Positions 59,594 to 64,000 of a stretch of DNA of 64,000 bases are shown piece by piece (the first letter of the stretch is position 1; the number at the start of each line of letters is the position of its first letter). The stretch is from Halorientalis regularis. Its GTDB lineage: Archaea > Halobacteriota > Halobacteria > Halobacteriales > Haloarculaceae. The position numbers were made by a program, and so were the translations under genes. The DNA lies in the NCBI RefSeq assembly GCF_023698535.1, contig NZ_JALJCL010000004.1:62001-126000 (forward strand), given 5' to 3'. Below the pieces are notes generated by a model that made no database searches, was not told the origin of the DNA, and was given only the letters and a program-made list of their open reading frames with translations.

Positions 59594-60646
59594 TCAGACG
59601 CCCGGCGGCCCGCCCTCACCGATCCGGATCTCGTGGGCCTCCACGTCCTCGACGGCGGCGACCTGGCCGCCGACCTCGACGGGGCCATCGTCGGTCTCGA
59701 CGACCAGCGTCGCGGTCTGGCGGCCGGCACCGAACGCGGCCTGATCGACAGAGCCCTCGACCTCCCGGTGGTCGCCGGTCAGCACGTCCCGGCCCTCGAT
59801 GGCGGCGTAGAAGTCTCCCTCGGCGTGTCGGAGGTCGGAGATACACCGTCGAATCGTCGCGTACCGGCGCGGGAACGGCCGGTCGTCGACGCCCTCGGTG
59901 ACCGTCTCGGCGGTCGTCCAGAGGACGGTGTTGAGAAAGCCAGAGACCAGAAAGCCCAGTTCCGAGCGGTTGAAGATGACGCCGTAGCGGTCCCGGCCCC
60001 CCTGCAGGGCGTCCTGGGTGGCGTAGATGGAGTAGTCACCGTCGGCGACGGCGACGACCGGGGTGGTGATACCCCGGCGCGCGCGGACCGTCGTCGCCAC
60101 GTCGAGGTAGTCGAACTCGTCGGCGTCGGGGACGTCGGCGGCCGGGGACAGCAGGAGTTCGATGGCGACGCCGGCCTCGTGCTGGGCGCGCAGGTCGTCG
60201 GCGAACCGGTCCAGCAGTTCGGGATCGAGCGAGAGGACGAGTTCGTACTCGGCGGCGTCGATGATCTCTTCGAGATAGCGCAGAATCGTCGAGCGTGACT
60301 TGATCAGCGAGACGGCCTCGGTGTCGCGGGCGGGGGCGGTGTACCGCCGGGAGAGGCCGTCGACGAGGTCGTCGAGCGAGGCCTGGAAGTCCGCGAAGGC
60401 CTCCTCCGGGTCGATGGCGAGGACGCGCATCGGGCGGGATTCCTGGAGTTCGACGAGGCCCAGATCGGCCAGGTCGCGCACGGTGTCGTACACCCGTGGC
60501 TGTGGGATCTCCGTCCGGTCTGCAATCTCGGAGGCCGTCAACTGGCCGTGCTCAAGGATCGTGAGGTACGCCGCCGACTCGTACTCGCCGAAGTCGAACC
60601 GCTGAGCGACCCGCTCCAGCGTCGCGTGCAGATCCTCCTCGCTCAT
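59594..60646 (-). CDS. trmB: Sugar-sensing transcriptional regulator TrmB
   Basis: A 350-residue protein with the whole TrmB layout: wHTH (FGEYESAAYLTILEHGQLTA, IPQPRVYDTVRDLADLGLVE), helical linker, PLDc-like region (LVLSLDPELLDRFADDLRAQ) and C-terminal sugar-binding domain (about 250-345, EIRIGEGGPPGV at the end). Haloarchaeal TrmB controls glycolysis/gluconeogenesis and many metabolic genes in response to glucose. It lies 40 bp downstream of gfcR on the same strand, so the two may be co-transcribed. Confidence 0.9.
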   Translation of the reverse strand: MSEEDLHATLERVAQRFDFGEYESAAYLTILEHGQLTASEIADRTEIPQPRVYDTVRDLADLGLVELQESRPMRVLAIDPEEAFADFQASLDDLVDGLSRRYTAPARDTEAVSLIKSRSTILRYLEEIIDAAEYELVLSLDPELLDRFADDLRAQHEAGVAIELLLSPAADVPDADEFDYLDVATTVRARRGITTPVVAVADGDYSIYATQDALQGGRDRYGVIFNRSELGFLVSGFLNTVLWTTAETVTEGVDDRPFPRRYATIRRCISDLRHAEGDFYAAIEGRDVLTGDHREVEGSVDQAAFGAGRQTATLVVETDDGPVEVGGQVAAVEDVEAHEIRIGEGGPPGV

Positions 60647-60686
60647 TGTCCCCTCACAGGCCGACGACTCAAATCAGTGTGTCCCT

Positions 60687-61325
60687 TCACTCGTCGTTGC
60701 CCACGCGGATGACCTGCACCAGCGAGTACACGGGGACACCCTCGATGTCCGAGACGCCCTGCTTGTCGACGAGGACGACGCAGGCCACCGGTTCGCCGCC
60801 CTGGTCGCGGATGGCCTGCACCGTCTCGGTCATCGTCGTGCCGCTGGTGATGGTGTCGTCGACGACGTAGCAGTCCCGGTCGCGGATCTGGGCGAAGTTC
60901 CGGGAGAACGTGCCGCCGAGCTCGTCCATGTCGTCGTCGTCCCACTGGTGTTTCCGGGGTGCGTAGGTCCCCAGGTCCGTATCGAGTTCGCGGGCGACCG
61001 TCGTCGCCAGCGGCGCGCCCGCCTTCTCGATCCCGATGGTGAGGTCGACTGCCTCGCCCTGTTTCGAGAGGAGGTCGGCCATCGCCGAGCCGACGTGGCC
61101 CAGTCGGTTCGAGTCGCGACCGATGGCGTTCCAGTCGACGTGGATGTCCTCGGGGCCGCCGCCGGTCGGTTCCTGCGTGCCCTTGGTCTGTGGGCCGTCG
61201 CTGCGCTCGACCAGCCAGCTCGCGGTCTCGCGGGAGACGTTCAGCTCGTCGGCGATTTCGCCCTTCGAGAGGCCCCGCTCGGCCAGCTCCGCCGCGCTGG
61301 TCATGAGGTCGTCGATGTTCTTCAT
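60687..61325 (-). CDS. gfcR: GfcR-type sugar-metabolism regulator (HTH plus PRTase domain)
   Basis: A 212-residue protein. The N-terminal HTH (about 5-45: LMTSAAELAERGLSKGEIAD, ELNVSRETASWLV) is joined to an orotate-phosphoribosyltransferase-like domain with the PRPP motif CYVVDDTITSGTTMTETV. This combination is GfcR (formerly PyrE-like), which in Haloferax activates glucose/fructose degradation genes. The PRTase domain serves as a sensor rather than a pyrimidine enzyme. It precedes trmB by 40 bp, putting two sugar regulators in one unit. Confidence 0.92.
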   Translation of the reverse strand: MKNIDDLMTSAAELAERGLSKGEIADELNVSRETASWLVERSDGPQTKGTQEPTGGGPEDIHVDWNAIGRDSNRLGHVGSAMADLLSKQGEAVDLTIGIEKAGAPLATTVARELDTDLGTYAPRKHQWDDDDMDELGGTFSRNFAQIRDRDCYVVDDTITSGTTMTETVQAIRDQGGEPVACVVLVDKQGVSDIEGVPVYSLVQVIRVGNDE

Positions 61326-61423
61326 ACCAACGTGGTTGACCGCCGCCGGTAATGTCCTTTTCCCGTCTCCGACCTGCCGCCCGCTGCCCCGAGTCTTTTG
61401 TCCGTCGCCGGCCCAGAGTGGAC

Positions 61424-62674
61424 ATGGAGCGTTACGATCAGCTGTATCGGCTGTTCGACGAGTTCGACACCGGGCAGTTGCGGGCCTACCAGGACTTCGT
61501 CGACCTGTTCCCGCCCGTGGACTCGCGGGTGGCCCTGGAACACTGGCAGAACGCCAGCGAGGAACTCGCCGACGGCAAAGACGAGATCCGCGAGGCCTTC
61601 CCCGCGACCGGCGAGACCCTCGCCGACATCGCCGCGACCGCGACCCGCGAACAGGCCTTCACGGCGCTTGACCTGCTCACCAAGTACGACCGCGCGGTCA
61701 ACGCCCTCGTGCTGGACGTGGACGAGACCCTCCGGTCGGCCGGGCGGACCGACAACGAGATCCCCCGGGACACCCTGCACCTCCTGACCGAGTTCCACGA
61801 GACCGGCATGCCAATCGTCGTCTGTACCGGCCAGACCCTGGAGAACGTCAAGGGCTTCCTGATCCAGGGGCTGGGCAACGAACTCGTCCACTCCGGGGAC
61901 GTGAGCGTCGTCTACGAGGCCGGCACCGGCGTGTTCACGCCCGGCCACGGCGGCGACACCAAGCAACTGCTCTACGAGGACCTCGACCCGGAGATTCAGG
62001 CGGTCTTCGACGCCGTTCGCTCGCGGGTCCTCTCGGCCGCCCCCGAGGACCTCCGGCGAGGCTGTCACCTCCAGGGCAACGAGTTCAACGTCACGCTGAA
62101 ACCCAACTTCGAGACGGGGAGTCCCCGCGCTCGCGAGGTGATCGACGACGCGCTGATCTACATGCTCGATCTGCTCGGTGACGCAGTCCTGGAGGAGGTT
62201 GCCGAGGACGCCGAGAACGCCGGTGCCTGGGCACGGGCCTACTACGCCGCCCAGGACCCCGAGATCCGCACGGTGCTGGAACAGGCGGGGGCGACGGTCG
62301 ACACCGACCCCGAGGCCGTGCCGGAGGCCGTCGCTGCCGTGTTCGACCGAATCGACGTGGCCTACTACGAGGCCGACGCCGCCGAGATCGGCAGTCTCGA
62401 ACTCAACAAGGTCGCCGGCGTCGAGGCCGCCGTCGACGTGCTGGGGATCGACGACCCCTTCTGCGTCGTCATGGGCGACTCGAAGAGCGATCTTCGAGTG
62501 ATGGAGTGGGTCGCCGAGAACGAGTACGGCCTCGCGGCCGCGCCCGAACACGCCTCCCGGGACGTGCTGGAGCACGTGATGAACACCGACGAACTCGTCT
62601 TCGATCCCGGCGACGCGACCGACGTGCTGGCGACGATCTACGCGCTGAACCGGCTGGCGCGGCTGGAGTCCTGA
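61424..62674 (+). CDS. HAD-superfamily phosphatase
   Basis: A 416-residue protein. A helical N-terminal region (about 1-95) precedes the HAD core: LVLDVDETL (nucleophile and acid Asp), IVVCTGQTLENVKGF (Thr), and late VVMGDSKSDLRVMEWVAEN (motif III/IV). A long cap domain lies between (about 140-320). Substrate unknown; it is close to HAD enzymes annotated as haloacid dehalogenase-like hydrolase in haloarchaea. ATG 61424 is the start that omits basic upstream residues. Confidence 0.85.
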   Translation: MERYDQLYRLFDEFDTGQLRAYQDFVDLFPPVDSRVALEHWQNASEELADGKDEIREAFPATGETLADIAATATREQAFTALDLLTKYDRAVNALVLDVDETLRSAGRTDNEIPRDTLHLLTEFHETGMPIVVCTGQTLENVKGFLIQGLGNELVHSGDVSVVYEAGTGVFTPGHGGDTKQLLYEDLDPEIQAVFDAVRSRVLSAAPEDLRRGCHLQGNEFNVTLKPNFETGSPRAREVIDDALIYMLDLLGDAVLEEVAEDAENAGAWARAYYAAQDPEIRTVLEQAGATVDTDPEAVPEAVAAVFDRIDVAYYEADAAEIGSLELNKVAGVEAAVDVLGIDDPFCVVMGDSKSDLRVMEWVAENEYGLAAAPEHASRDVLEHVMNTDELVFDPGDATDVLATIYALNRLARLES

Positions 62675-62679
62675 CTGCC

Positions 62680-62715
62680 GTAATACTTTAACGGTAATAC
62701 TGGTTAGGTACTACC
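62680..62715 (+). promoter_or_regulatory. Three direct repeats at 14-bp spacing before the antitoxin gene
   Basis: GTAATACT at 62680 and 62694 and the degenerate GTACTACC at 62708 recur exactly every 14 bp, ending at the ATG of the AbrB-like antitoxin. Tandem sites with regular spacing suggest cooperative binding by the antitoxin complex. TAATACTTTAACGG may also include the core promoter. Confidence 0.55.
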
Positions 62716-62934
62716 ATGACGCGGGTCACCGAGAAGGGACAGGTCACGATTCCGAAGTCGATCCGGGAAGAACTCGGAATCAGACCGGGCGACGAAATCA
62801 CTTTCGTCGAAACCGAGGAGGGCTACGTCGTGCGGAAGGACGTCGACGAGTCCCGCTTCGAGAAGTGGCGGGGTGTGGCAGACACGGACGACACCGTCAC
62901 CGACCGCATGGACGAACTTCGAGAGACGCGATGA
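62716..62934 (+). CDS. AbrB/SpoVT-type antitoxin
   Basis: A 72-residue protein. The N-terminal swapped-hairpin DNA-binding domain reads TRVTEKGQVTIPKSIREELG then IRPGDEITFVETEEGYVVRK, the AbrB/MazE signature. The rest (about 48-72) is an acidic helical tail that should bind the toxin. Its stop overlaps the start of the PIN toxin by 4 bp (ATGA). Confidence 0.9.
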   Translation: MTRVTEKGQVTIPKSIREELGIRPGDEITFVETEEGYVVRKDVDESRFEKWRGVADTDDTVTDRMDELRETR

Positions 62935-63410
62935 CGACCGTCGTAGATACGAGTGCTCTGCTTGCACTCCTCTATCCCGACGATGCGCACAACCAGCGAG
63001 CGAAACGCGCTCTCGTGGCGGCCGACGAAGCCGGGAAAATCACGATCAATCCGATCGTGTACGCCGAACTCGCCGCCGACGACACGTTCGAGGACCGAGA
63101 TGGGCTCGAGTACTTCCTCGACGATACCGGTATCGCGGTCGAACCCATTACCCGCGACACCGCGGCACGCGCTGGCGAGTGTTTTCAGACGTACGTGTCC
63201 CGTCGAGGTGAGAAACTACAGTGTTCGACCTGCGGACGCGAGACAACCTTCGAGTGTCCCGACTGCGAGTCGTCGATCACCGCACGCCAGCACGTCGCAG
63301 CGGACTTCCTGATCGGCGCACACGCCGAAACCGCCGGTACCCTGCTCACTTTCGACGGCGGTTTCTTCCGGGATTACTTCGACGTCGAGATGCTGCAGAT
63401 AGAAGAGTAG
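62931..63410 (+). CDS. PIN-domain toxin with inserted zinc ribbon
   Basis: A 159-residue PIN nuclease: D6 in TVVDTSALLALL, E46 in VYAELAAD, D125 in AADFLIGAHA and D142 in LLTFDGGFF form the metal site. Between the central helices an insertion at about residues 95-115 contains C98-X2-C101 and C109-X2-C112 (LQCSTCGRETTFECPDCESS), a zinc-ribbon knuckle pair unusual for VapC. The insertion may confer RNA or protein recognition. Start ATG 62931 overlaps the antitoxin stop. Confidence 0.9.
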   Translation: MTTVVDTSALLALLYPDDAHNQRAKRALVAADEAGKITINPIVYAELAADDTFEDRDGLEYFLDDTGIAVEPITRDTAARAGECFQTYVSRRGEKLQCSTCGRETTFECPDCESSITARQHVAADFLIGAHAETAGTLLTFDGGFFRDYFDVEMLQIEE

Positions 63411-63415
63411 GCGAA

Positions 63416-63712
63416 TCAGGCCGAGCCGCTCACTTTCTCGTGTTCGGAGGTCAGGTGAAACTCCAGACTATCGCCGGGCTGGAGGGCCGTGTCAGCGGTG
63501 ACCGATTCGTGCCCCGTGTCGGGGTTTCGGACGGCGATCACGTCGGAGCGCAGGCGATTCCCGTCGAGCATGCCGCTGGCGACCTGGGAGCCGTACTCGG
63601 CCGCGAGCCGGTCGATCACGTCCCGTACCGTATCGCCCTCGCGCACACCGATGTGTGCCTCCTGGGCCCCAACCCGTGCCGCGAGCGAACGGCTGATGTC
63701 GATGTCGCACAT
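63416..63712 (-). CDS. MoaD/ThiS-like beta-grasp protein without C-terminal di-glycine
   Basis: A 98-residue acidic protein resembling the ubiquitin-like beta-grasp group: EGDTVRDVIDRLAAEYGSQV, NPDTGHESVTADTALQPGDS and the final EFHLTSEHEKVSGSA. The usual terminal GG required for adenylation and thiolation is absent, so it is not an obvious sulfur carrier or SAMP modifier. Family assignment rests on pattern only. The 3' end lies 5 bp beyond the convergent PIN toxin gene. Confidence 0.6.
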   Translation of the reverse strand: MCDIDISRSLAARVGAQEAHIGVREGDTVRDVIDRLAAEYGSQVASGMLDGNRLRSDVIAVRNPDTGHESVTADTALQPGDSLEFHLTSEHEKVSGSA

Positions 63713-63832
63713 GGATACTCACCCATACTGGCTCCAGCGTCAAAAAGTTAACTCACACTCGAAAAAGAGAATTGGCGTGGTGGCGTCGGGTGCGGGAAAG
63801 GGCTTACCCGCCCGGGCGTGGAGGTCGACACG

Positions 63833-64000
63833 ATGGCAGATTCGACCGCCGGGAGCGACGATCCGCTCTCCCTGCACGGTGTGGTGCCGCCGACCGTCAC
63901 GGCCTTCGACGACGAGGAGTCGGTCGATCTCGACGCGACCGCGGCCCACGCCCGCTTCGTCGTCGAAGCGGGCTGTCACGGCGTCTTCCCGCTCGGAACC
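63833..64000 (+). CDS. Dihydrodipicolinate synthase-family lyase, N-terminal part (truncated by window edge)
   Basis: The visible 56 codons (LHGVVPPTVTAFDDEESVDL, AAHARFVVEAGCHGVFPLGT) are the first barrel strands of the DapA/NAL family, where the GVFPLGT segment binds the keto-acid carboxylate. Members include DapA and 2-keto-3-deoxygluconate aldolase KdgA. The Schiff-base Lys is outside the window. The preceding GGAGG near 63820 supports ATG 63833. Confidence 0.85.
   Translation, partial: MADSTAGSDDPLSLHGVVPPTVTAFDDEESVDLDATAAHARFVVEAGCHGVFPLGT

Noticed and set aside
1-64000. CRISPR arrays, rRNA genes, intact insertion sequences or prophage
   Set aside because: None seen on either strand; repeated hairpins do not alternate with unique spacers, and no transposase, integrase or phage structural genes were found.

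Overview
The window is a chromosome segment of a halophilic archaeon (class Halobacteria). The signs are very high GC, acidic proteins rich in Asp and Glu, TATA-type promoters with leaderless or short-leader starts, many Tat signals and lipoboxes, and families largely confined to haloarchaea (HalX response regulators, Bat-type HTH, CetZ, GfcR, MptA, RaSEA). Family-level placement, perhaps Haloarculaceae, is only a guess. I see no rRNA, CRISPR array, transposase or prophage. Two tRNAs are present: Leu-UAA and Ile-GAU.

Layout. 0-6.5 kb: start of an aldehyde:ferredoxin oxidoreductase, an exported EEP-family hydrolase, VanZ, RaSEA (archaeosine), a VapBC-type toxin-antitoxin pair, and two related lipoproteins flanking a membrane protein. 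6.5-13 kb: purine genes purQ, purS, purU and purC mixed with an R2lox oxidase and a GAF response regulator/RecA-like ATPase pair. 13-17.3 kb: a 7TM histidine kinase, then a lower-GC accessory stretch of small exported or membrane proteins. 17.4-23.8 kb: F420 genes cofH, cofG and cofC; cofC and cofG sit in an apparent operon with the tubulin-like cetZ and a membrane-anchored protein. 24-34 kb: housekeeping genes (thymidylate kinase, TrkA flanked by Lrp-type RAM proteins, ferredoxin, cyclophilin, a TrpD-like transferase, MaoC). 34-41.7 kb: fused siroheme decarboxylase AhbAB, two HalX regulators, a histidine kinase, a quinol-type NO reductase and MptA. 41.8-51.3 kb: two enoyl-CoA hydratase paralogues, a TrmB-like regulator, a DUF255 protein, a MEDS kinase, FxsA and a cupredoxin lipoprotein. 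51.4-52.9 kb: the proteasome operon psmA-psmB. 53-59.5 kb: a tightly packed DUF4129/DUF58/MoxR operon. 59.6-64 kb: the sugar regulators trmB and gfcR side by side, a HAD phosphatase, an AbrB/PIN toxin-antitoxin pair, a MoaD-like protein and the start of a DHDPS-family lyase.

The most unusual material lies between the genes. Several intergenic regions (about 15.03-15.24, 28.0-28.12, 31.44-31.60, 41.66-41.81, 43.29-43.43 and 48.95-49.12 kb) hold arrays of perfect hairpins built from shared, reshuffled modules. At least two pairs of loci are near-identical inverted copies of each other. These look like a family of non-autonomous, structured, dispersed elements, or RNAs, that has not been named here. 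Other points of interest are three convergent gene pairs that share one CTAG as both stop codons, a 12-codon upstream ORF coupled to purU, a PIN toxin carrying an inserted zinc ribbon, a free-standing 2-oxoacid dehydrogenase E1-alpha tail, and a duplicated tRNA-Leu 3' end.
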